Source: DASZHJ01 sp035581425 (GTDB lineage Bacteria; Pseudomonadota; Alphaproteobacteria; ATCC43930; CGMCC-115725). From it: a stretch of 32,896 nt of DNA. Made by a program: the position numbers and the translations under genes. Positions 1-6,619 of this stretch are shown one piece after another. Below the pieces are notes generated by a model. That model searched no databases. It was not told the origin of the DNA and saw only the letters and a program-made list of their open reading frames with translations. Every line of letters begins with the position of its first letter. Within the stretch, counting starts at the first letter, position 1. The stretch lies in the NCBI GenBank assembly GCA_035581425.1, contig DATJVP010000080.1, positions 1 through 32,896 of the forward strand. Direction: 5' to 3'.

Positions 1-408
1 GTGGACGAGGACACCTTCTTCCACAGCCGCGAGACCGGCGGCACCATCGTCTCGACCGCGCTCGACGAGATGATGCGGGTGGTGCGCGCGCGCTACAACC
101 CCGAGACCTGGAACATCTACGCGGCGCAGGCCTCCGACGGCGACAACTACACCGAGGACAGCGACCGCTGCGCCTCGCTCATGGGCGAGCAGATCCTCCC
201 GGTGAGCCAATATTTCGCCTACATCGAGGTCGGCGCCGAGGCGACGCTGCGCCACGGCTATCCCAGCGCGCCGACCGACCTGTGGCGCACCTACGACGCG
301 CTGACCGCCGCCAACCCGAATTTCGCGATGCGCAAGGTCGCGGACCCCTCGCAGATCTTCCCCGTCTTCCACGATCTCTTCGCCAAGAACCGAGAGCGCG
401 CGGCATGA
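1..408 (+). CDS. yeaH: YeaH/YhbH family protein (DUF444), C-terminal part only
   Basis: The gene is cut by the left edge of the window, so base 1 is not its start; the first codon is an internal Val. The 135 visible residues match the C-terminal part of the DUF444 (YeaH/YhbH) family: the opening VDEDTFFHSRETGGT and the WNIYAAQASDGDNY stretch are typical. Family members have a von Willebrand A-like fold and sit in the prkA–yeaH–spoVR (ycgB) stress operon, where PrkA is a serine kinase. The stop codon overlaps the spoVR start (ATGA at 405–408), so the two are translationally coupled, as in other proteobacteria. The prkA gene is expected just left of the window but cannot be seen. The molecular role of the family is not settled. 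Confidence 0.88.
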   Translation: MDEDTFFHSRETGGTIVSTALDEMMRVVRARYNPETWNIYAAQASDGDNYTEDSDRCASLMGEQILPVSQYFAYIEVGAEATLRHGYPSAPTDLWRTYDALTAANPNFAMRKVADPSQIFPVFHDLFAKNRERAA

Positions 409-1961
409 GCGTCGCCGTCGCGCCTCCCGCGGCGGCGCGCCCGCTGTTCGAGGGCGCGGAGTGGGATTTCGACAAGATCCGCCGCGTGCACGACGCGATC
501 CAGGAGATCGCGATCGGCGAGCTCGGCCTCGACATTTATCCCAATCAGATCGAGGTCATCACCTCCGAGCAGATGCTCGACGCCTACGCCTCCGTGGGCC
601 TGCCGCTAATGTACCGGCATTGGAGCTTCGGCAAGCGCTTTGCGCGCGAGGAGGCGCTCTACCGCCACGGCCTCCAGGGCCTCGCCTACGAGATCGTCAT
701 CAATTCGAGCCCCTGCATCAGCTACATCATGGAGGAGAACTCCATGGCGATGCAGACGCTGGTGATCGCGCACGCGGCGTTCGGCCACAATCACTTCTTC
801 AAGAACAACTATTTCTTCCGGCAATGGACTGACGCCGAGGGGATCCTCGACTATCTCACTTTCGCGCGCGACTTCGTAGCGCACGCCGAGGAGGCGCACG
901 GGGCGCGCGAGGTCGAACGCGTGCTCGACGCAGCGCATGCCCTCATGAGCCACGGCGTTCATCGCTACGCGCGCCGGCCCAAGGCGAACCTCACGGAGGA
1001 GCGCCGCCGCGCCGAGGAGCGTCGGCTGCACGACGAGCGGACCTACGACGACCTCTGGGAGCGCGTCGTGCCGAAGCGCGATCGCCCCGAAGGCGCCGAG
1101 ACCGCCAAGGAGCGCGCGCAGCGTCACCGCAAGCTCGGCATCCCCGAGGAGAACCTGCTCTATTTTCTGGAGAAGCGTGCACCGCGCCTCGAGGGCTGGC
1201 AGCGCGAGCTGCTGCGCATCACCCGCCACGTGAGCCAGTATTTCTATCCGCAGAAGCAAACGCGGCTCATGAACGAGGGCTGCGCCACCTTCGTGCACTA
1301 CGAGATCCTGAACCGGCTGCACGAGCGCGGCCTCGTCGGCGACGGCGCCTTCCTGGAGGCGATGCACTCGCACACCAACGTCGTGCTGCAGCCGGAATTC
1401 GACGACCCCCGCTACAACGGCCTCAATCCCTATGCGCTGGGCTTCGCGATGATGCAGGACGTGAAGCGCATCTGCACCAACCCGAGCGACGAAGACCGCG
1501 CCTGGTTCCCGGACATCGCAGGCAACGGCGATCCCTGGGGCACGCTTCGCCACGCCTGGGCAAATTACCGCGATGAGAGCTTCGTTCTGCAGTATCTGAG
1601 CCCGCGCATCATTCGCGCCTTTCGCCTCTTCAAGGTGGTGGACCAGGCGAGCCAGGACGCGCTCGTGGTCGACGCGATCCACGACGAGCGCGGCTACCGC
1701 GAGCTTCGCAGCACGCTTGCCCGGCACTACGACCTCGCGCGGCAAGATCCGGACATCCAGATCGTCGACGTCGACCTCGCGGGCGACCGGCGGCTGGTAC
1801 TGCGCCACGCCGTCCACGATGGCGTCCTCCTCGACGAGAACACCTGCAAGGCTGTGCTCGAGCACCTCTCGACGCTCTGGCACTACGGCGTTGTCCTCGA
1901 GGAGGCGGACGCGCAGACTGACAAAGTGCTGAAGACCCACGAGGTGGCGGCCCGCCACTAA
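405..1961 (+). CDS. spoVR: SpoVR family protein (YcgB-like)
   Basis: This 518-residue protein is full length for the SpoVR/YcgB family (about 500–520). It shows the conserved N-terminal block with EENS (110–113) and HAAFGHNHFF (123–132), and later SQYFYPQKQTRLMNEG and EGCATFVHYE. The ATG at 405 was chosen because it overlaps the yeaH stop by four bases; upstream in-frame codons run through yeaH and give a non-homologous leader. SpoVR is named for a Bacillus spore-cortex phenotype, but in non-sporulating proteobacteria it belongs to the prkA–yeaH–ycgB starvation/stress operon, with unknown biochemistry. The conserved His and Glu clusters suggest a metal site, which is inference. It ends only three bases from the stop of a convergent permease gene, with no terminator hairpin between them. 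Confidence 0.93.
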   Translation: MSVAVAPPAAARPLFEGAEWDFDKIRRVHDAIQEIAIGELGLDIYPNQIEVITSEQMLDAYASVGLPLMYRHWSFGKRFAREEALYRHGLQGLAYEIVINSSPCISYIMEENSMAMQTLVIAHAAFGHNHFFKNNYFFRQWTDAEGILDYLTFARDFVAHAEEAHGAREVERVLDAAHALMSHGVHRYARRPKANLTEERRRAEERRLHDERTYDDLWERVVPKRDRPEGAETAKERAQRHRKLGIPEENLLYFLEKRAPRLEGWQRELLRITRHVSQYFYPQKQTRLMNEGCATFVHYEILNRLHERGLVGDGAFLEAMHSHTNVVLQPEFDDPRYNGLNPYALGFAMMQDVKRICTNPSDEDRAWFPDIAGNGDPWGTLRHAWANYRDESFVLQYLSPRIIRAFRLFKVVDQASQDALVVDAIHDERGYRELRSTLARHYDLARQDPDIQIVDVDLAGDRRLVLRHAVHDGVLLDENTCKAVLEHLSTLWHYGVVLEEADAQTDKVLKTHEVAARH

Positions 1962-1964
1962 GGC

Positions 1965-2618
1965 TCAGCTCGCGATCGCGAAGCGCCGGTTGAGCCAGCG
2001 TCCCAAGAGCGAGAGCGAATAGCACGCGACGAAATAGGCGAGCGCCAGGAAGGCCAAGAGCTCGAGCGGCTTCACCTCGCGCGCGTTGACCGCGAGCACT
2101 GCGCCCGTGAGATCGGTCGCGCCGATCACCGAGGCGACCGAGGTAAACTTCAGGAGCCGCACGAACTGACTGAAGAGCGCGGGGATCATCCGCCGGATCG
2201 CCTGCGGCAAGACGATGAGACGCATGACCCGCGCCCTGGAGAGGCCGCTCGCGAGTCCCGCCTCGATCTGTCCTATGTGCACCGAGGCAATTCCGGAGCG
2301 GACGTCCTCGCCGATGTAGGCCGCGACGAAAACAATGAACCCGATCACCGCCGACGGCACCGGCCCGAGCCGTTGGCCCGTGAGCGCGGGGACCGCGAGA
2401 TAGACCACGAGCAGCACCACGAGCAGCGGCGTGCCGCGGATGAGCTCGATATAGAAGGCGGCCGCGTGCCGCAACAGCGGCATGTGTCCCGCGCGCGCGA
2501 GGCCGACTGCGACGCCAACGACCGTTCCGCCGAGGATCGATAGCGCCGCCATCTCCAGCGTCAGCGCGAAGCCATCCGCGAGGTAGGGCAGGTTGCGCGC
2601 GACGACGGAGGCGTCCAT
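1965..2618 (-). CDS. Polar amino-acid ABC transporter permease (HisM/GlnP type), second copy
   Basis: A 217-residue inner-membrane protein with about five hydrophobic segments. The cytoplasmic coupling-loop motif is visible as EAGLASGLSRARVMRLIVLP, the EAA-loop consensus of binding-protein-dependent permeases. ELIRGTPLLVVLL is typical of the His/Glu/Gln/Arg permease family. It starts with ATG 10 bases after the preceding permease gene, and together they should form the heterodimeric channel for the binding protein encoded upstream. It is the last gene of the five-gene unit (TetR, aminotransferase, binding protein, two permeases), and no ATP-binding subunit follows: the next gene, spoVR, is convergent. 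The transported amino acid cannot be read from the sequence. Confidence 0.9.
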   Translation of the reverse strand: MDASVVARNLPYLADGFALTLEMAALSILGGTVVGVAVGLARAGHMPLLRHAAAFYIELIRGTPLLVVLLVVYLAVPALTGQRLGPVPSAVIGFIVFVAAYIGEDVRSGIASVHIGQIEAGLASGLSRARVMRLIVLPQAIRRMIPALFSQFVRLLKFTSVASVIGATDLTGAVLAVNAREVKPLELLAFLALAYFVACYSLSLLGRWLNRRFAIAS

Positions 2619-2628
2619 GCGCCGCGCC

Positions 2629-3297
2629 TCAGTACCGCATCTCGGGATCGACGATCCCGCCGCGGAAGGTGCGCAGCGCGATCTGCGTGATCGTGGTCAC
2701 GATGATGAGATAGAGCACGGTCACGCCGATATAGGCCTCGAAGGCGCGGAAGGTGTCGCCCTCGATCTCTCCCGCGACGAAGGTGAGCTCGGCCACGGAG
2801 ATCACCGAGGCGAGCGAGGAATCCTTGATGAGCTGCGAGAAGAGACCCGCGAGCGAGGGCGCGACGATGCGGAGCGCCTGCGGATAGATCACGAGCCGGA
2901 GCACCTGCCATTGCGAGAGGCCCGAGGCGAGTGCCGCCGCGCGCTGCCCCGCGGGGACGCTCTGGATGCCCGCGCGCACGATTTCGGCAACATACGCGCC
3001 GGAGTAGATCGAGAGGCCCAGCACCCCGCACCAAAAGGCCGGGAGCCGCAGCGCTGTAAGCCCGAAATACCAGAAATACATGTGCACGAGGAGCGGCACA
3101 TTCCGCGCCAGCTCGACATAGCCGGCAGCAAGGAGCCGCGGCAATCGTCGCTCCCCTGCCCCGGCCGCACCCGCGACGAGCCCCACCGCCATCGCCCCCG
3201 CGAGCCCTAAAAGCGAGAGTGCGAGAGTGAGCCCGAGCCCGCCGAGCAGCGCTTCGCGGTAGCGCCAGAGCACGCCCCAATCGAAGGCGTAGCTCAC
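2629..3297 (-). CDS. Polar amino-acid ABC transporter permease (HisQ/GlnP type), first copy
   Basis: A 222-residue membrane protein of the same family as its downstream neighbour. The EAA-like loop reads RAAALASGLSQWQVLRLVIYP, and VELARNVPLLVHMYFWYFG is the typical N-terminal permease block. The start is a GTG at 3295–3297, seven bases after the binding-protein stop; no ATG in frame lies near it. The two permeases differ enough to be a heterodimer rather than a recent duplication. It presumably pairs with the binding protein just upstream to import an amino acid, using an ATPase encoded elsewhere. Confidence 0.9.
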   Translation of the reverse strand: MSYAFDWGVLWRYREALLGGLGLTLALSLLGLAGAMAVGLVAGAAGAGERRLPRLLAAGYVELARNVPLLVHMYFWYFGLTALRLPAFWCGVLGLSIYSGAYVAEIVRAGIQSVPAGQRAAALASGLSQWQVLRLVIYPQALRIVAPSLAGLFSQLIKDSSLASVISVAELTFVAGEIEGDTFRAFEAYIGVTVLYLIIVTTITQIALRTFRGGIVDPEMRY

Positions 3298-3304
3298 GGG
3301 GCAA

Positions 3305-4129
3305 CTACCCCTTGGGCCAGGTCTCGATCGGCACGTCGGGATCGACCTGGAACCAGGTGCGATAGATTTCGCGGTAGCGGCCGCTCGTCCAGAGATCCTG
3401 CAGCACGCCGTTCACGAAATTGCGGAGCTGCCAGTCACCGTGTCGGAAGCCGATGCCAAAGGGCTCGACGCTGAACTTGTCGCCGACGACGTGGAAGCCC
3501 GGCGTCTCCCGGATGAAGCCGCGAAGGATGTCGTAGCTGCCGGTGAGCGCATCGGCACGCCCCTGTCTCAGCGCGAGCCAAGCGCTGGTGTAGTCGCGGA
3601 AGGGCTGTATCGTCGCGTTGGGCGCGAGGCTCGCGAGAGTCTTCTCGAGCGTCGTCCCCTGCTGCACCGCCACGGTCTTCCCCGCGAGATCGCCGAGCCC
3701 TTTGATCGGGCTGCTCTCGGCAACCAGCAGCGCTTGCGCGCCGGTGTAGTAGGTGATGCTGAAGTCGATCGCGCCCTCGCGCTCGCGCGTATGGGTCATC
3801 GAGGCCGCTGAGAGATCGACGTTGCCGCTCACCAGCAGCGGAATTCGCGTCGGCGAGGTCACCTTGACGAACTCGACCTCGACGCCGAGCGCCTTCGCGA
3901 TCTCCCGCACGAGATCGACGTCGAAGCCCACGAGCTGGTTCTTGTCGTCGACGAAGCCGAAGGGCGGCGTGTCGTATTTGACGCCGGCAATGAGCTTATG
4001 CCGCGCCTTGATCGCGTCGAGCGCATCCTCCGCCCGCGCCGGCGCGGCGCCGATCCCGAGCACGATCGCGAGCAGTGCCGCTGCGATCCTCATCCACCCC
4101 TGCCCCATCCCTCGTCTCCCCTGTCGCAT
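3305..4129 (-). CDS. Periplasmic amino-acid-binding protein of an ABC importer (SBP family 3)
   Basis: A 274-residue secreted binding protein. The N-terminus has a charged region, a hydrophobic core (MRIAAALLAIVLGIG) and an AxA site (ARA) before the mature EDALDAIKARH. The mature part has the family-3 signature GFDVDLVREIAKALGVEVEF and the usual later block LAGKTVAVQQGTTLEK. The translation start is uncertain: ATGs at 4129, 4108 and 4093 are all in frame, and the last gives the most standard signal peptide. It lies nine bases after the aminotransferase gene and seven before the first permease, so the set is one transcription unit. The ligand is probably a polar amino acid that the aminotransferase upstream deaminates; this is inferred from context only. 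Confidence 0.9.
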   Translation of the reverse strand: MRQGRRGMGQGWMRIAAALLAIVLGIGAAPARAEDALDAIKARHKLIAGVKYDTPPFGFVDDKNQLVGFDVDLVREIAKALGVEVEFVKVTSPTRIPLLVSGNVDLSAASMTHTREREGAIDFSITYYTGAQALLVAESSPIKGLGDLAGKTVAVQQGTTLEKTLASLAPNATIQPFRDYTSAWLALRQGRADALTGSYDILRGFIRETPGFHVVGDKFSVEPFGIGFRHGDWQLRNFVNGVLQDLWTSGRYREIYRTWFQVDPDVPIETWPKG

Positions 4130-4138
4130 CTTCGCCCT

Positions 4139-5302
4139 TCAGCCATGGTAGTGCCGCTCGAGGCGCCGGAGCGACTCCTCCAGCACTGCGTCGTCGCAAG
4201 CGAGCGAAACCCTGAGATGCCCACGGCCGGCTTCGCCGAAGGCACTTCCCGGCAGCACCGCGATCGCGAGCCGCTCGAGCCACTCCGCCGCCACCGCCTT
4301 GTCGTCGCCGGGCACTTTCGGAAAGAGATAGAAGGATGCCGGCGGCGGCGCGCAGGAGAAGCCCGGCAACGCGTTCAATACCGCAGACGCCCGGTCGCGC
4401 CGACGACGAAAGCGCTCGCGGTAGCCGTCGATCACAAACTCAGGCAGCGCGAGCGCCGCGAGCGCGCCCGCTTGCAGGAAGGGGGGCACACAATAGATCG
4501 AATGCTGCACTACCTTTAGCGCGGCCTTGACCGCCGCCTCGGGTGCCGCGAGATAGCCGATACGCCAGCCCGTCATCCCATAGGTCTTCGAGAGGCTGTC
4601 CGCGACGAGGCAGCGCTCCTTCGCCCCCGGCAACGACTGGAGATAGGCGAAGGCGCCGGGCTCGTAGGTGAGATCGGCATAGACTTGATCGAAGAGCAGC
4701 CAGAGATCATGCCGCTCCGCGAGCGCCACCAACGCCGCAAGCTCCTCGCGCGCGAGCACGCGGCCGGTCGGATTGGCGGGCGAGTTCGCGACGATCATGC
4801 GCGTGCGCGGCGTCACAGCCGCCGCGAGCATGTCGGCACCGAGCCGGTCGAGGGCGGGGACGCGTACGGGCACGCCGCCCGCAAGGCGTACACCGGGCCC
4901 ATAGCTCACCCAACAGGGATCGAGCAGCAGCACCTCGTCGCCGGGCTCGAGTGCGGCCATGAAACCTGCGAAGACCGCGAATTTGCCGCCGGGCGTCACG
5001 AGTATCTCGCTCGCGTCGTAAGCGACGCCCGCCCGTGCGGTGAGCCGCTTCGCGATTGCCGCACGAAGCGCGGGGGTTCCCGCCGCGGGCCCATAATGCG
5101 TATCGCCCGCGAGCATCGCGCGATGCGCGGCAGCGACGATATCCGGATGCGTCTCGAGATTGGGATCTCCGCTCGCGAGGGCCAGCACCTCGCGCCCCGC
5201 CTCCCGCGCTTGGCGGATGCGCTCGGTCATCTCGACGGTAGCCGAGGGAGCGACGCTCGCGACGCGCCCGGCGAGGCGCGGCATCCGCGCTGCCGAAGTC
5301 AT
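4139..5302 (-). CDS. Pyridoxal-phosphate aminotransferase, class I/II (aspartate aminotransferase fold)
   Basis: A 387-residue fold-type I aminotransferase of normal length. The visible active-site residues are the Asn of NPTG (N177), the Asp and Tyr of FDQVYAD (D205, Y208), the Schiff-base Lys in SLSKTYGMTGWRIGY (K239) and the phosphate-binding Arg (R247). The substrate cannot be assigned: this subgroup includes aspartate, aromatic and broad 2-oxo acid enzymes. The ATG overlaps the TetR stop by four bases (ATGA), and the binding-protein gene follows at nine bases. The order regulator–aminotransferase–importer suggests uptake and transamination of one amino acid as an inducible catabolic module. 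Confidence 0.92.
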   Translation of the reverse strand: MTSAARMPRLAGRVASVAPSATVEMTERIRQAREAGREVLALASGDPNLETHPDIVAAAHRAMLAGDTHYGPAAGTPALRAAIAKRLTARAGVAYDASEILVTPGGKFAVFAGFMAALEPGDEVLLLDPCWVSYGPGVRLAGGVPVRVPALDRLGADMLAAAVTPRTRMIVANSPANPTGRVLAREELAALVALAERHDLWLLFDQVYADLTYEPGAFAYLQSLPGAKERCLVADSLSKTYGMTGWRIGYLAAPEAAVKAALKVVQHSIYCVPPFLQAGALAALALPEFVIDGYRERFRRRRDRASAVLNALPGFSCAPPPASFYLFPKVPGDDKAVAAEWLERLAIAVLPGSAFGEAGRGHLRVSLACDDAVLEESLRRLERHYHG

Positions 5303-5976
5303 CGCCCGGCCTTGCTGCGTCCGGCGGGTTTCGGCTCGCGGCTCGGCGCGCGGAATCCCGCCGCGAGAAACGGGACCATCTGCGTCATCACGGCCTCGAC
5401 ATCGCCTGCGTCGCAGAGGCCGTCGGAAAGATGCTCGATCCGGCCGGGATTGATCATGGTGTAGTAGAGCGAGCCCAGGAGGAAATGAAAGCGCCAGTAG
5501 ACCTCCGGGCGGCTAAGCTGCGGCAGCGCGCGCCCCAACGCCGCGATGAAGCGAACGCTGGTCGCATCGAAATGCTTGGCGATGAGCTCGCGGGCGAGCT
5601 CGTTGTGCTCGACGGAAAGCACCGCGCGGAGCCGCGTGAAGGTGGCGCCGCCCGCGCTCTCGCCGGTGGAGGCGAGCGCAGGCGCGATGAAGGCCGCGAT
5701 GATTTGCTCCAGGAGCGGCGCCTTGCCCGGCCCCTCGGCGCAAGCTTCGAGCCCCGCCAGGCGCTCGTCGTTCATGGGCCGGCAGCGGTTTTCGAAGATC
5801 GCTGCGAGCAGCCCTTCCTTGGAGCCGAAGTGGTAATTAACCGCGGCGAGATTGACGCCCGCGGCCGCGGTGAGCTGGCGCAGCGAGACGCCGGTATAGC
5901 CTTGCTCCGCGAACATCCGCTCGGCCATGCGGAGAAGGCGCGCCTTGGTGTCGCCGAGCTCCTCCGTGACGATCAC
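5299..5976 (-). CDS. TetR/AcrR family transcriptional regulator
   Basis: A 225-residue regulator. The N-terminal TetR DNA-binding domain is clear: ERMFAEQGYTGVSLRQLTAA followed by the recognition helix region GVNLAAVNYHFGSKEGLLAA (about residues 18–60). The rest is an all-helical ligand-binding domain, ending in a short basic tail. The start is a GTG at 5974–5976; no better ATG exists in frame. It is the first gene of the unit with the aminotransferase and amino-acid transporter (four-base overlap), so it probably controls its own operon, usually as a repressor. The start lies only nine bases after the stop of a decayed aromatic-catabolism gene remnant, so it may once have regulated that lost operon. 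The ligand is unknown. Confidence 0.93.
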   Translation of the reverse strand: MIVTEELGDTKARLLRMAERMFAEQGYTGVSLRQLTAAAGVNLAAVNYHFGSKEGLLAAIFENRCRPMNDERLAGLEACAEGPGKAPLLEQIIAAFIAPALASTGESAGGATFTRLRAVLSVEHNELARELIAKHFDATSVRFIAALGRALPQLSRPEVYWRFHFLLGSLYYTMINPGRIEHLSDGLCDAGDVEAVMTQMVPFLAAGFRAPSREPKPAGRSKAGR

Positions 5977-5985
5977 AGCCGGCCC

Positions 5986-6302
5986 CTAGTCGGGGTCTTC
6001 GGCGCGGTCGACGTAGACGATCCCCAATGCCGCGAGCTTCGGACGCATGCCGAAGAGAGCGAGACCGGACGCTCCAGATGCGCCTCCGAGACGCGCATGG
6101 GATAGTCGCCGATGTCGACGAGGTGGAGCTCTCCGCCGAGGATGGCAGCGGCGCGCTCGGCTTCCTCATTGCGCGAGGCCTTCACGCGCTGGAGCGTCAA
6201 GCCAGGCTCCCGCCGGCGCTTCGCGGATTCCCCGCGCCAGACAAAATCGGCGGATGCGCGCTCACCACGAGCGCCGTCTTTTTTCCATCCTGCGCCATGC
6301 GA
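5986..6302 (-). pseudogene. Chimeric remnant: PIG-L/GalB-like hydratase N-terminus joined to the C-terminus of a GalC/LigK-like aldolase
   Basis: Reading the minus strand from about 6265, one frame gives SADFVWR directly followed by GESAK, then LQRVKASRNEEAERAAAI and GDYPMRVSEAHLER (to about 6069). These are recognisable pieces of the PIG-L family 4-oxalomesaconate hydratase (GalB). Roughly 30 residues normally lie between FVWR and GESAK and are missing here. Past about 6065 the homology moves to another frame: GLALFGMRPKLAALGIVYVD, ending at TAG 5986–5988, resembles the C-terminus of 4-carboxy-4-hydroxy-2-oxoadipate aldolase (GalC/LigK). The two enzymes are consecutive in the protocatechuate/gallate 4,5-cleavage pathway and often adjacent. 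The stretch has no intact reading frame. I am fairly sure of the PIG-L part and less sure of the aldolase part; comparisons are from memory. Confidence 0.62.
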
Positions 6303-6381
6303 TTATCTCGGTGTTGGAGCCGGAGACGTGCCCCTGCTCGGCGTTTCGAACGGTCGTTTTAAGCGCCCGCCGCCCGCGAAG

Positions 6382-6531
6382 TCAATGCGTCATGTCGATG
6401 CGCGGCCCGCAGCGGCGACCGCCCGCGGAGAGGCATTCCTGCTGCTTGTTCCAATCGTGGAATTCGACCAGAAGCTCGCTCAGCACGATCGTCGTGAGGA
6501 TCGCGATGATGATGAGGAGATAGCGCGACAT
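6382..6531 (-). CDS. Small single-pass membrane protein, 49 residues, function unknown
   Basis: The ORF runs from ATG (6529–6531) to TGA (6382–6384). It encodes MSRYLLIIIAILTTIVLSEL, a clear membrane-spanning helix, followed by a short soluble tail with WNKQQECLSAGGRRC and a final MTH. Two Cys (33 and 41) flank a Gly/Arg-rich turn, and the tail should lie in the periplasm if the N-terminus is inside. The composition of the tail (WNKQQEC, GGRRC) resembles small conserved alphaproteobacterial hypothetical proteins, from memory. No strong Shine–Dalgarno is seen upstream. It sits alone between the decayed gene remnant and hrpB, which is divergent. No function is proposed. Confidence 0.6.
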   Translation of the reverse strand: MSRYLLIIIAILTTIVLSELLVEFHDWNKQQECLSAGGRRCGPRIDMTH

Positions 6532-6619
6532 GGTCCCGCGAAACTAGCGGCAGGCGGCACGGGAGACAAGCGCGCGCGCTGCGGTTGCGCCGCGGCGAAT
6601 CCGCGTTAGGGTGCGGCCC

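Noticed and set aside
606..1958. A 450-codon open frame on the minus strand.
   Set aside because: It is antisense to spoVR, which matches its family along its whole length.
6112..6609. A plus-strand frame of 165 codons between the gene remnant and hrpB.
   Set aside because: Low-complexity Arg/Ala translation with no motif; the minus strand there carries the better supported remnant and miniprotein.
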